Shown: in pieces, positions 49,517 to 57,703 of the stretch
How the letters are laid out: each line of letters starts with the position of its first letter
Position numbering within the stretch: the stretch's first letter is position 1
Assembly (NCBI RefSeq): GCF_000478605.2
Contig: NZ_ASHX02000001.1
Span: 5,781,001 to 5,845,000 of the forward strand
Source: Streptomyces thermolilacinus SPC6
GTDB taxonomy: Bacteria; Actinomycetota; Actinomycetes; Streptomycetales; Streptomycetaceae
DNA: 64,000 bases
Direction of reading: 5' to 3'
Notes under the pieces: model-generated
Database searches by the model: none
Seen by the model: the letters and a program-made list of their open reading frames with translations, nothing else
What the model was told of the DNA's origin: nothing
Translations under genes and position numbers: made by a program

Positions 49517-49861
49517 TCAGCCCGCCACGAAGCAGAACTCGTTGCCCTCCGGGTCGCGCATCACCTGGAAGCTGCCCTGCTCGTCCCGCACGATCCCGCC
49601 GACCCGTACGGCCCCGAGGGCCACCGCCGCGTCGGCGGCCCTCGCCACGTCCCCGCCCTCCAGGTCCAGGTGCAGCCGGTTCTTCGCCGACTTGCCCTCC
49701 GGAACCCGCTGGAACGCCACCCGTACGAACCCCGGCGGCTCGACGTACGACCAGCCCGGTTCCCGGTCCACCGGCTCGCCGCCCAGGAGCGCGGCCCAGA
49801 ACCGCACCAGGGCGGCAGGGTCCGCGCAGTCGAACACGACCTCGCTGACAGTCACTCGCAT
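49517..49861 (-). CDS. VOC family (glyoxalase-like) protein
   Basis: This 114-residue protein is a single VOC module, with VVFDCADPAALVRFWAALLG at the start, the central RLHLDLE strand and the C-terminal MRDPEGNEFCFV motif holding the metal-binding Glu. It is of the glyoxalase_6-like subgroup common in actinobacteria. The substrate is unknown; some members sequester or modify antibiotics. ATG 49861 is preceded by GGCGGG. Confidence 0.85.
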   Translation of the reverse strand: MRVTVSEVVFDCADPAALVRFWAALLGGEPVDREPGWSYVEPPGFVRVAFQRVPEGKSAKNRLHLDLEGGDVARAADAAVALGAVRVGGIVRDEQGSFQVMRDPEGNEFCFVAG

Positions 49862-49991
49862 ACCCGCCAGCGTAGGCGGCGGGCGCCCCGGTCCCGAGGA
49901 CCAAGACGCCCGCCGCACACATGTCCACAAAACCACCACCAGCGGACGGCCGCTCCGCACCGCCCACCAGCAGAGGGGCGAAACGAGCGGC

Positions 49992-50711
49992 TCAGGCCCC
50001 CGCCGCCCGGGCGAACGCCGCCGCGTCCCACGTCCCGCCCAGCTCGGGCGCCAGCCACGCGGGCGCAGCCGCCCGGAACGCCTCGGGCGACAGCCCGCCC
50101 GCGCCCTCCGGGACCGCGCCCAGCAGCGGGGCGCCAGTCGAGGCCGGGAGGTCGGCCAGGTTGCACCGCTCGGCCAGCCCCGGCGCCTCGGGCCAGCTGC
50201 CCACGACCACGCCCAGCTGCGCCAGGCCACGCGCGCGCAGCGCCTCACCCGTCAGCGCCGCCAGGTTCAGCGTGCCCAGCCCCGCCGCGGCGACCACCAG
50301 CACCGGCGCGCCCAGCAGCCGCGCGGCGTCGGCCAGGGTGCCGCCGTCCGGGTCGTAGCGGACCAGCAGCCCGCCCGCGCCCTCGACCAGCACCAGGTCG
50401 TGCTCGGCGGCCAGCTTCTCCGCCTCCTCCGCCACCGCCGCCGGCCGTACGGGTGCCATCCCGGCCCGCCGGGCGGCCGTCTCCGGCGCCAGCGGCTCCG
50501 GGAACCGCGCCAGTTCACGCCCGGTCACCCCCGGCCCCGCGAGCCGTACGACCTCGTCCGCGTCGCCCCGCTCACCCGGCCCGACACCCGTCTGCGCGGG
50601 CTTCAGCACGGCCACCGAGCGGCCCCCGGCCCGCGCGGCCGAGGCGACGGCCGCCGTGACGACCGTCTTGCCGATCTCCGTACCGGTACCGCTCACCACC
50701 ACGACCGGCAT
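49992..50711 (-). CDS. bioD: Dethiobiotin synthase
   Basis: This 239-residue ATPase has the P-loop GTGTEIGKT and the second Gly-rich motif VEGAGGLLVRY, both hallmarks of BioD, which forms dethiobiotin from DAPA, CO2 and ATP. It is the last gene of the bioB-bioA-bioD operon and its ATG (50711) lies 1 base after the bioA stop. A longer in-frame start exists but lies within bioA. Confidence 0.95.
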   Translation of the reverse strand: MPVVVVSGTGTEIGKTVVTAAVASAARAGGRSVAVLKPAQTGVGPGERGDADEVVRLAGPGVTGRELARFPEPLAPETAARRAGMAPVRPAAVAEEAEKLAAEHDLVLVEGAGGLLVRYDPDGGTLADAARLLGAPVLVVAAAGLGTLNLAALTGEALRARGLAQLGVVVGSWPEAPGLAERCNLADLPASTGAPLLGAVPEGAGGLSPEAFRAAAPAWLAPELGGTWDAAAFARAAGA

Positions 50712-50712
50712 G

Positions 50713-52008
50713 TCAGCCCTCCCTCGCGGCCGCGCACACCGCACGGCAGATCCGCGCCACGTCGTCGTCGCCCGTGACGTACGGCGGCATCACGTACACC
50801 AGGTCCCGGAACGGCCGCAGCCACACGCCCTCGCGGACCGCCGCCGCCGTGGCCGCCGCGATGTCCACCGGGTGGTCCAGCTGGACCACGCCGATCGCGC
50901 CGAGCACCCGCACGTCCTTCACGCCCGGCAGCCCGCGCGCCGCCCGCAGGCCCTCGCGCAGACCGGCATCGATGCGCTTGACCTCGCGCGCCCAGTCCTG
51001 CGACAGCAGCAGGTCGATCGAGGCGCAGGCCACGGCGGAGGCCAGCGGGTTGCCCATGAACGTCGGCCCGTGGGCCAGCACCGGCACCTCGCCCCGCGAG
51101 ATGCCCTCGGCGACCCGCGTGGTGCACAGTGTCGCCGCCATCGACAGATAACCGCCGGTCAGCGCCTTGCCGAGGCACATCACATCGGGCGCGACGCCCG
51201 CGTGGTCCGCCGCGAACAGCTCACCGGTCCGGCCGAAGCCCGTCGCGATCTCGTCGAACACCAGCAGCACGCCGTGCTCGTCGCACGCCTCCCGCAGGAC
51301 CCGCAGGTACGCGGGGGAATGGAAGCGCATGCCGCCCGCGCCCTGCACGACCGGCTCCACGATCACGGCGGCCAGCTCGTCGGCGTGCCGGGCGACCAGC
51401 TCGCGCAGTTCGCGCGCGTACTCCTCCTCGTACGCCTCCGGGGGCGCCGGGGCGAAGACCTGCCGCGGCAGCACGCCGGTCCACAGGTCGTGCATCCCGC
51501 CCTCGGGATCGCACACCGACATCGGCTGCCAGGTGTCCCCGTGGTAGCCGCCGCGCCAGGTCAGCAGCCGCCGCTTGGCGGGGCGGCCGACCGAACGCCA
51601 GTACTGGAGGCACATCTTCACGGCGACCTCGACGGACACCGAGCCCGAGTCGCTGAGGAACACATGCCGCAGCGGCGCCGGGGTGATCTCCACCAGCCGG
51701 GCCGCCAGCCGCACGGCGGGCTCGTGGGTGAGCCCGCCGAACATCACATGGCTCATCCGGTCCAGCTGGCCGCGCACGGCCTCGTTGAGCACCGGGTGGT
51801 TGTAGCCGTGCACGGCCGACCACCAGGACGACATGCCGTCCACCAGCTCCGTGCGGCCCTCGGCCGGTTCGGCGAGGCGCAGCCGCACCCCGGCGGCCGA
51901 CTCCACCACGAGCGGGTCGGCCCGGCCGGGCATCGGACCGTACGGGTGCCAGACGTGTTCCCGGTCCAGCGCGAGCAACTCGCCGGGGGTGTAACGCGGC
52001 TCAGGCAT
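50713..52008 (-). CDS. bioA: Adenosylmethionine-8-amino-7-oxononanoate aminotransferase
   Basis: This 431-residue class III aminotransferase shows VFDEIATGFGRTGELF and the PLP lysine in CLGKALTGGY, plus the BioA-typical start HVWHPYGPMP and the WWSAVHGYNHP segment. It makes DAPA using SAM as amino donor. Its ATG at 52008 overlaps the bioB end (stop at 52001-52003) by 8 bases, so translation is coupled. It stands between bioB and bioD in the transcript. Confidence 0.96.
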   Translation of the reverse strand: MPEPRYTPGELLALDREHVWHPYGPMPGRADPLVVESAAGVRLRLAEPAEGRTELVDGMSSWWSAVHGYNHPVLNEAVRGQLDRMSHVMFGGLTHEPAVRLAARLVEITPAPLRHVFLSDSGSVSVEVAVKMCLQYWRSVGRPAKRRLLTWRGGYHGDTWQPMSVCDPEGGMHDLWTGVLPRQVFAPAPPEAYEEEYARELRELVARHADELAAVIVEPVVQGAGGMRFHSPAYLRVLREACDEHGVLLVFDEIATGFGRTGELFAADHAGVAPDVMCLGKALTGGYLSMAATLCTTRVAEGISRGEVPVLAHGPTFMGNPLASAVACASIDLLLSQDWAREVKRIDAGLREGLRAARGLPGVKDVRVLGAIGVVQLDHPVDIAAATAAAVREGVWLRPFRDLVYVMPPYVTGDDDVARICRAVCAAAREG

Positions 52009-53266
52009 TGGGCGCGAGGTCCGTACCGGCGCCCCGGCGGCGTACGGCCACCAGGTCCGGCCGGGCACCTGGAACGGCCACATCCGCCTCGGCCGCGGCG
52101 CCGGCACCGGCCGCCGCACCGGCCTCGGACGGCGCGTCACCCTCGGCCACCGCACCGGCCGCCACGGGCTCACCGGCACCGGCCGCCGAGCCGCACACGC
52201 CACCGGAACCGGACTCCGGCCCGCAGCCGCCGCCCGTCCCGCAGCCACCGGCCGCCGCGTCCACGCGGTGCTCCGGCAGCGTCGTCGTACCGGCGCCCTC
52301 CACCTCGAACCCGGCGTCCGCGATCATCTCCAGATCCGCCTTGCCCGCCTGGCCCTCACTGGTCAGGTAGTCGCCCAGGAAGATGGAGTTGGCCAGGTGC
52401 AGCGCCAGCGGCTGGAGCGTCCGCAGGTGCACCTCGCGGCCGCCCGCGAGCCGGACCTCCACGTCGGGGCAGACGAACCGGACCATCGCCAGGATGCGCA
52501 GCGCCCGCTGCGGGGTGAGGTTCCACTCCTTGGCGAGCGGCGTGCCCTCGAAGGGGATGAGGAAGTTGACCGGCACCGAGTCCGGGTCGAGCTCGCGCAG
52601 CGCGAACACGACGTCCACCAGGTCCTCGTCGCTCTCACCCATGCCCGCGATCAGGCCCGAGCAAGCCGACAGGCCCGCCTCGTGAGCCTTGCGGACCGTG
52701 TCGACGCGGTCCTCGTACGTGTGGGTGGTGGTGATCTCCCCGTACGTCGCCTCGGACGTGTTGAGGTTGTGGTTGTACGCGTCGGCGCCCGCCGAGCGCA
52801 GCCGCTCCGCCTGCCCGTCCGAGAGCAGCCCGAGGCACGCGCACACCTCGACGCCCTCGTTGTCCTCCTTGATCGCCTCGATCGTCTTCGAGACCCGGTC
52901 CACGTCCCGGTCCGTCGGACCCCGGCCGCTGGCGACGAGGCACACTCGCTTGGCACCGCCCGCGATGCCCGCGGCGGCCGCCTTCGAGGCGTCCTCCGGC
53001 TTCAGCCAGGTGTACTTGAGGATGTCGGCCTTCGAACCGAGCCGCTGCGAGCAGTACGAGCAGTCCTCGGGGCACAGCCCCGACTTCAGGTTCACCAGGT
53101 AGTTGAGCTTCACGCGCCGCCCGAACCAGTGGCGTCGCACCTTCCCCGCCGCCGCCACCACGTCCAGCAGCTCGTCGTCGGAAGTCGCCAGAACGGCGAG
53201 CGCCTCTTCACGGGTCGGCAGCTCCCGCCGCAGCCCCTTGTCCACCAGCGTGTTCAACAGGTCCAT
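52001..53266 (-). CDS. bioB: Biotin synthase with long C-terminal tail
   Basis: This 421-residue radical SAM enzyme inserts sulfur into dethiobiotin. The CxxxCxxC cluster ligands appear as CPEDCSYC near residue 62-69, and the second cluster region and GTTTLPEHRVD follow. After about residue 330 an Ala/Gly-rich tail of ~85 residues contains three more Cys (GGCGTGGGCG and GVCGS). Comparable tails occur in Streptomyces. ATG 53266 has AGGA upstream. First gene of bioB-bioA-bioD; divergent from bioF. Confidence 0.95.
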   Translation of the reverse strand: MDLLNTLVDKGLRRELPTREEALAVLATSDDELLDVVAAAGKVRRHWFGRRVKLNYLVNLKSGLCPEDCSYCSQRLGSKADILKYTWLKPEDASKAAAAGIAGGAKRVCLVASGRGPTDRDVDRVSKTIEAIKEDNEGVEVCACLGLLSDGQAERLRSAGADAYNHNLNTSEATYGEITTTHTYEDRVDTVRKAHEAGLSACSGLIAGMGESDEDLVDVVFALRELDPDSVPVNFLIPFEGTPLAKEWNLTPQRALRILAMVRFVCPDVEVRLAGGREVHLRTLQPLALHLANSIFLGDYLTSEGQAGKADLEMIADAGFEVEGAGTTTLPEHRVDAAAGGCGTGGGCGPESGSGGVCGSAAGAGEPVAAGAVAEGDAPSEAGAAAGAGAAAEADVAVPGARPDLVAVRRRGAGTDLAPNA

Positions 53267-53287
53267 GGCGCTGATCCTGACGTACGG

Positions 53288-53379
53288 CACACCCCCTGGC
53301 CAAGGAGGAACTCGACAACGAGGGCAGCCGGGGGTGTGTGGATGACCACACTCTGACCACGCCCCTTCTTCGTTAGGGT
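53288..53379. promoter_or_regulatory. Control region between bioB and bioF
   Basis: CACACCCCC (53288-53296) and GGGGGTGTG (53330-53338) form a long-range inverted repeat. TGACCAC occurs twice as a direct repeat (53343-53349 and 53354-53360), 11 bases apart and just upstream of a -10-like TAGGGT (53374-53379). The second part may be a regulator site for bioF, the first a leader structure of the bioBAD transcript. No known biotin regulator box is recognised. Confidence 0.45.
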
Positions 53380-53408
53380 CTGTGCGCTGCCTACAAAGGG
53401 GACCAGAC

Positions 53409-54581
53409 ATGCCCAAGGACGCGCCCGGCGACGCCGTGCCCGCGGCCCCGTTCGACTGGACCGACGCCGAGGCGCGCCGCCGCGCCGCCGCCGGGCTCGT
53501 CCGCACGCTGCGCCCCCGCCCCGCCGACGCGGACCTGCTGGACCTGGCGAGCAACGACTACCTGGGCCTCACCCGCCGCCCGGAGGTCACCGGGGCGGCG
53601 GCCGACGCGGCCCGCCGCTGGGGCGCCGGGTCCACCGGCTCACGGCTCGTCACCGGTACGACCGCCCTCCACGCCGAACTGGAGCGGGAACTCGCCGACT
53701 TCTGCGGCTTCGAGGCGGCCCTCGTCTTCTCGTCGGGGTACGCCGCCAACCTGGCCGTGCTGACCGCGCTCACCGCCCACGGCTCGCTCATCGTCTCCGA
53801 CGCGGGCAACCACGCGTCGATCGTGGACGGCTGCCGCCTGTCGCGCGCCGAGACCGCCGTCGTCCCGCACGCCGACCCGGAGGCCGTACGCAAGACCCTC
53901 GGCGCCCACCCCGGGCGGCGGGCGCTCGTCGTCAGCGACTCGGTGTTCTCCGTGGACGGGGACGCCGCCCCGCTGGAGGCGCACGCCGCGGCCTGCCGGG
54001 AACACGGCGCCGCGCTCGTCGTGGACGACGCGCACGGCCTGGGCGTGCTGGGCGACGGCGGCCGGGGCGCCCTCCACGCGGCCGGCCTCGCCGGTGCGCC
54101 CGACGTGGTCGCCACGGCGACGCTCTCCAAGTCCCTCGGCAGCCAGGGCGGCGCCGTCCTCGGCCCCGCCCGGGTGGTGGAGCACCTGGTGAACGCCGCC
54201 CGGACGTTCATCTTCGACACGGGTCTCGCCCCGGCCGCCGCGGGCGCCGCCCTGGCGAGCCTGCGCCTGCTGCGCCGCGAACCGGACCTCGCGGGACGCG
54301 CCCGCACGGTGGCGGCGACGCTGCACGCCCGGCTGACCGCCGCGGGGCTCGCCGCCGTACGGCCGGACGCGGCGGTCGTGTCGGTGCGGGCGCCGTCACC
54401 GGACGAGGCCCTCCAGTGGGCGGCGGACTGCCGCGCCGAGGGCGTGGCCGTCGGCTGCTTCCGGCCGCCGTCGGTGCCGGACGGCGTGTCGCGGCTGCGG
54501 CTCACCGCCCGCGCGGACCTCACCGGACAGCAGATCGACCGGGCCGTGGCCACGATCCTGCGCACCGCGCCGCCTTGCTGA
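53409..54581 (+). CDS. bioF: 8-amino-7-oxononanoate synthase
   Basis: This ~390-residue PLP enzyme condenses pimeloyl-thioester with alanine, the first dedicated step of biotin ring assembly. LDLASNDYLGLTRRPEV, VVDDAHGLGVLG and the PLP lysine in TLSKSLGSQGG are present. ATG 53409 has AAAGGGGACC upstream and matches the expected start; an in-frame GTG/TTG at 53382 is less likely. It is divergent from bioB. Confidence 0.95.
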   Translation: MPKDAPGDAVPAAPFDWTDAEARRRAAAGLVRTLRPRPADADLLDLASNDYLGLTRRPEVTGAAADAARRWGAGSTGSRLVTGTTALHAELERELADFCGFEAALVFSSGYAANLAVLTALTAHGSLIVSDAGNHASIVDGCRLSRAETAVVPHADPEAVRKTLGAHPGRRALVVSDSVFSVDGDAAPLEAHAAACREHGAALVVDDAHGLGVLGDGGRGALHAAGLAGAPDVVATATLSKSLGSQGGAVLGPARVVEHLVNAARTFIFDTGLAPAAAGAALASLRLLRREPDLAGRARTVAATLHARLTAAGLAAVRPDAAVVSVRAPSPDEALQWAADCRAEGVAVGCFRPPSVPDGVSRLRLTARADLTGQQIDRAVATILRTAPPC

Positions 54582-54820
54582 GTCCGCCGCCCTGACTCCC
54601 CGCCCGTCGCGCCGCCCCGGCGGTACGGGGCGGCTCCCGAAACCGCTCGCCCATCGCAGCGTTCACCACATCGGGCGACGGGCGGCCGCCTATCCCGGCG
54701 GAGGGGTCCCGTAAGCGCGACATGAGTGGCAGTCTGGCGCGAAGCACAGTCCGGGACCGTTTGACCGGCAATCCACGGCATGTCGGAGTCCGGCCCCGGT
54801 GGGAAAGGGACAGCGTCGCC

Positions 54821-55252
54821 ATGGCAGACCATCAGGAAGCGTCCGTCACCCTGCCGAGCGATCCCGCCTCGGTCTCCACCGCCCGGCGGTACGTCACCGA
54901 CGTGCTGGCCGAGTGGGGTCTCCCCGGCGGCAGCGACACGGCTGAAACGATCCGGCTGATCGTCTCGGAACTCGCCACCAACGCGGTCCAGCACACCTTC
55001 GGCCAGTCGCCCGACTTCACCGTCGACCTGCGGCTCGAACGGCACGAGCGGCTGCGCGTCGGCGTCACCGACAGTCATCCGCGCCGGCCGAAGCGGCTGC
55101 CCGCGGCCGTGCAGCAGGACAACGGCCGCGGCATGGCCATCGTCCGCTGGCTGGCCGCCGAGTGCGGCGGCCGCCTGAGGGTGACGCCGACCGACGACGG
55201 CGGAAAGACCGTGTGGGCCGAGCTGCCCTGGACCGCGCCGGCCGAGCCATGA
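54821..55252 (+). CDS. RsbW-like ATP-binding (anti-sigma type) protein
   Basis: This ~143-residue HATPase_c_2 protein has the N-box LIVSELATNAVQHT and G-box RGMAIVRWLAAECGG. Such single-domain kinases phosphorylate anti-anti-sigma factors or bind sigma factors; dozens occur in Streptomyces. No partner gene is adjacent. ATG 54821 with GAAAGGGA upstream is preferred over the longer frame from 54722, which adds an atypical Arg-rich leader. Confidence 0.87.
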   Translation: MADHQEASVTLPSDPASVSTARRYVTDVLAEWGLPGGSDTAETIRLIVSELATNAVQHTFGQSPDFTVDLRLERHERLRVGVTDSHPRRPKRLPAAVQQDNGRGMAIVRWLAAECGGRLRVTPTDDGGKTVWAELPWTAPAEP

Positions 55253-55301
55253 CCCGCACCGGCGCCACCCGTGACGACCGGCCGACGGGGCTGACGAGAG
55301 G

Positions 55302-55805
55302 TCAGCGCACCCGGCCGTAGGAGACGGACCCGGTCCAGATGCGGTCGAGCTTCACCCACGAGCCGGTCTTCGGGGAGTGCCAGATCCGGTTGTTCCCCGC
55401 GTAGATCCCGACGTGGTAGACGCCGCCGCGGCCGTGGAAGAAGACCAGGTCGCCCTTGCGCCGGTCCGACTTCGCCACCCGGCGCGTCTTGTTGTACTGA
55501 CCCTGCGCCGTGCGCGGCAGCTTCTTCCCCGCGCGCTTGTACGAGTAGAGCGTCAGCCCCGAGCAGTCGAAGCGGTACGGGCCCGCGGCCCCCCACTGGT
55601 ACGGAGCGCCCTTCTTCGACGCCGCCACCTTCAGCGCCTTGCCGGCGGCGGCCGGAGCGGCGTGCGCCTCGGGCGCGGCGCCGGGTGTGACGAGCGTTCC
55701 GCCCACGGCGAGCAGCGTGAGGGCGGACAGGGCCCGGGCGATCCGGGCCGTCATCGGATGGGTGGGGGAGGGCGGTACCGGGACCTGATTCTGCGTCGCG
55801 GACAT
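55302..55805 (-). CDS. NlpC/P60 family cell wall hydrolase
   Basis: This 167-residue secreted protein has a basic, hydrophobic signal region (ARIARALSALTLLAVGG) ending near AHAAPAAAG, and then an NlpC/P60 endopeptidase domain. The catalytic Cys is in FDCSGLTLYSY, the His in VYHVGIYAG and the polar third residue near RIWHSP. It cleaves peptidoglycan stem peptides. ATG 55805 has AAGGG upstream. The c-di-AMP riboswitch in its leader indicates turgor or cell-wall-linked control. Confidence 0.93.
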   Translation of the reverse strand: MSATQNQVPVPPSPTHPMTARIARALSALTLLAVGGTLVTPGAAPEAHAAPAAAGKALKVAASKKGAPYQWGAAGPYRFDCSGLTLYSYKRAGKKLPRTAQGQYNKTRRVAKSDRRKGDLVFFHGRGGVYHVGIYAGNNRIWHSPKTGSWVKLDRIWTGSVSYGRVR

Positions 55806-55822
55806 GCAGTACCCTTCGTCAA

Positions 55823-56010
55823 CCCGCCTGTGAAGGATTGCCTGTCGGGTTCGGACAGGACGAAGATGCCCGGCCGCTGACGCGGCTTCACCCCAAGGGG
55901 GGACCGGGCCGCACCGTGTGCGGGGCCGCCCCGTACTGCTCGGGTCCTCCACTCCTGCCGATCCACTCGTGCGACCGGTCGTCCGGACGGCGGCAGGACT
56001 CGGCGTCCGT
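55823..56010 (-). promoter_or_regulatory. ydaO-yuaA (c-di-AMP) riboswitch
   Basis: On the minus strand the leader reads GACGCCGAGTCCTGCC, later GGCAGGAGTGGAGGACCC, then CTTGGGGTGAAGCCGCG, CGGGCATCTTCGTCC and CCGAACCCGACAGG, ending with ACAGGCGGG. These are the conserved blocks of the actinobacterial ydaO motif; CCTGCC pairs with GGCAGG and the outer GACGCC with the final GGCG. Its 3' end lies only ~17 bases before the start codon, so the ribosome site follows directly. In Streptomyces such elements control cell wall hydrolases by sensing c-di-AMP. Confidence 0.88.
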
Positions 56011-56064
56011 CCGGACCGCCCCGCCGGGGTGGCGGGGGCTTGTCGTCGTGACGGATCTTTCCCG

Positions 56065-56100
56065 CACCGCCCCGCGATCGGGGGTTGCGACGGGGCGGTG
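56065..56100. other. 10-bp stem inverted repeat upstream of the riboswitch
   Basis: CACCGCCCCG (56065-56074) and CGGGGCGGTG (56091-56100) are exact complements around a 16-base loop. It lies about 55 bases upstream of the riboswitch on its strand. It may be a terminator for the transcript of the gene ending at 56309 or part of the promoter region. Confidence 0.4.
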
Positions 56101-56308
56101 TGAGTCTCGTCACGCTTGCTCCGAACGGGTGGACAGCGGTGTTTCCCGGCTGGCTGGCCGCATGTGGCTGAGCCTCGTACCTGCGGCGTCGCGGCCGGAG
56201 ACCGCCCGGCGCCTACCGCCGTTCCGCAACTCGTCCCGTAAGAAGTTCGTCCGTTCGTCTCAGCCGAACGGTCCAGCGGCCGTCCCCCGCACGGGTCTGC
56301 GAAACCCG
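56101..56308. other. Intergenic sequence upstream of the riboswitch
   Basis: No ORF, RNA gene or repeat can be recognised. The promoter that drives the riboswitch and NlpC/P60 gene must lie here or in the hairpin region, but no clear -10/-35 pair is visible. Confidence 0.35.
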
Positions 56309-56617
56309 TCAGGGCGACGCGTCGTGAGGCACCGTCACCCGCAGGGCGCGCCGCTCACCGTCCAGCGCGCGCAGCGCACGCGCCAGGGTCTCCGCGTGGA
56401 CCTCGCGTTCGCCCCGCTCGTGCATCAGTGTCAGGGCGTCGCGCAGCGCGGCCGCCCGGCCGACGAGCGCCTGCGCGGCCCGCAGTGCGCCGTACGTGTG
56501 CGTGGCGCGGGCCGGGTTGAGGCGTCCCAGCAGGTCGACGGCCTCCAGGAACGCGTCGATGTAGGCGCCCTCCGCGCGGGTGAGGGCCGGCAGCGGCGGG
56601 GGTTCCGGAGGGCGCAC
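56309..56617 (-). CDS. Small helical protein coupled to clpP
   Basis: This ~102-residue protein is helical and rich in Ala, Arg and Leu, with ALTRAEGAYIDAFLEAVDLL and LVGRAAALRDALTLMHERGE. I do not recognise the family. The gene follows the ClpP paralogue with a GTG at 56617 (GGAGGG six bases before it) or at 56623 in a GTGA overlap with the clpP stop. It is therefore likely translated with ClpP and may be an adaptor or partner; that is an inference. Confidence 0.6.
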   Translation of the reverse strand: MRPPEPPPLPALTRAEGAYIDAFLEAVDLLGRLNPARATHTYGALRAAQALVGRAAALRDALTLMHERGEREVHAETLARALRALDGERRALRVTVPHDASP

Positions 56618-56619
56618 GG

Positions 56620-57228
56620 TCACCCCTCCCGGGTGCGGAGCACATGATCCACCAGGCCGTGCTCCCGTGCGCCGGGCGCGTCGAGGAACAGGTCCCGGTC
56701 GAGGTCGGCGGCCACCCGCTCCCGGTCCCGCCCGGTGTGCCGGGCCAGCAGGCCGACGACCATCTCGTGCTGGCGTGTCAGTTCCCGGGCCTGGAGGTCC
56801 AGGTCGGTGGGCTGGCCGCGCAGCGGGTCGGCGAGCTCGGGCTGCCGGAGCTGCACGCGGGCGCCGGGCAGGGCGGCGCGCTTGCCGGGCGTCCCGGCGG
56901 CGAGCAGTACCGCGGCGGTGGACACGGCCTGGCCGACGCAGGTGGTGGCCACGTCGCAGGAGATCAGCTGCATGGCGTCGTAGATCGCGGTCATCGCGTC
57001 CACCTCGCCGCCGGGCGAGTTGATGTACAGGGCGATGTCCTGGTCCGGCGCCGCGTACTCCAGGTGGACGAGCTGGGCCACCACGTCGTTGGCGGCGGTC
57101 GCGTCCACGGGGGTGCCGAGCAGGACGATCCGCGCCTCGAGGAGCTTGGAGTACGGGTCGAGGGTGCGGGTGCCCCAGCTGGTGCGCTCGGTGAACTCGG
57201 GGAGGACGTAGCGGGCGTGCGGGGTCAT
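56620..57228 (-). CDS. ClpP-family protease with replaced catalytic His
   Basis: This 202-residue protein has the ClpP fold: ALYINSPGGEVDAMTAIYD, the nucleophile Ser in GQAVSTAAVLLAAGTPGKR, and the end helix LDRDLFLDAPGAREHGLVD with the catalytic Asp. The block that normally reads RVMIHQP is RVQLRQP here, so the catalytic His is Arg. Streptomyces has several clpP genes and this is a non-canonical paralogue. It may be inactive alone and act as a partner subunit. It is divergent from a Phd/YefM-like antitoxin whose operator lies in the 59-base gap, so both may be controlled together. Confidence 0.9.
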   Translation of the reverse strand: MTPHARYVLPEFTERTSWGTRTLDPYSKLLEARIVLLGTPVDATAANDVVAQLVHLEYAAPDQDIALYINSPGGEVDAMTAIYDAMQLISCDVATTCVGQAVSTAAVLLAAGTPGKRAALPGARVQLRQPELADPLRGQPTDLDLQARELTRQHEMVVGLLARHTGRDRERVAADLDRDLFLDAPGAREHGLVDHVLRTREG

Positions 57229-57254
57229 GAGGGGATGCCTCCATCCGTAAAAAA

Positions 57255-57281
57255 TGTACAGGATGTACAGACCGCTAAAAT
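57255..57281 (+). promoter_or_regulatory. TGTACA operator and -10 of the antitoxin gene
   Basis: TGTACA occurs twice (57255-57260 and 57264-57269) separated by GGA, together an inverted repeat. This hexamer is the core of YefM-YoeB operators. A -10-like TAAAAT at 57276-57281 puts transcription start at about the ATG (57288), so the message is probably leaderless. The site also lies 27 bases from the divergent clpP start. Confidence 0.75.
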
Positions 57282-57287
57282 GGGAGC

Positions 57288-57563
57288 ATGGCCTACGAGA
57301 TTCCGGTGACGCAAGCCCGGGCAGAGCTCGCCGATCTGATCAACCGCGTCGTCTACGGCGGGGAGCGCGTCGTCGTGACCCGCCACGGGAAGCCGCTGGT
57401 GGCGCTCGTCTCCGCCGCTGACCTGGAGAGACTCGAATCCGCCGAGGAGGCGGCCGACGAGCGGGCGGTCGGCTCCGTGTCCGAGCTGCGCGACGCGCCG
57501 TCCGCTCCCCGCGAACAACGCCGGTTCGGCATCGCGGCCGAGCACCGCCCCTACGGCGACTGA
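57288..57563 (+). CDS. Phd/YefM-type antitoxin, orphan
   Basis: This 91-residue protein has the Phd/YefM pattern: IPVTQARAELADLINRVVYG, then RVVVTRHGKPLVALVSAADL. An acidic-to-charged C-terminal tail would wrap a toxin. No toxin gene (RelE/YoeB/Doc type) follows: 57564-57767 is intergenic and the next gene is convergent. It may be a solitary regulator. The TGTACA box upstream supports DNA binding at its own promoter and beside clpP. Confidence 0.88.
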   Translation: MAYEIPVTQARAELADLINRVVYGGERVVVTRHGKPLVALVSAADLERLESAEEAADERAVGSVSELRDAPSAPREQRRFGIAAEHRPYGD

Positions 57564-57703
57564 CGCACCCCGCGTCATCTTCCGGGCGACGGGCGACGGG
57601 CGACTGGGCGACAGCGCGGACCCCCGCCACGTCGCGGCGGGCGGACCCCGTTCACGTGTCGGCGACCGGCGAACCCGCACCGCGCGGCCGTGAACGCCGC
57701 GTG

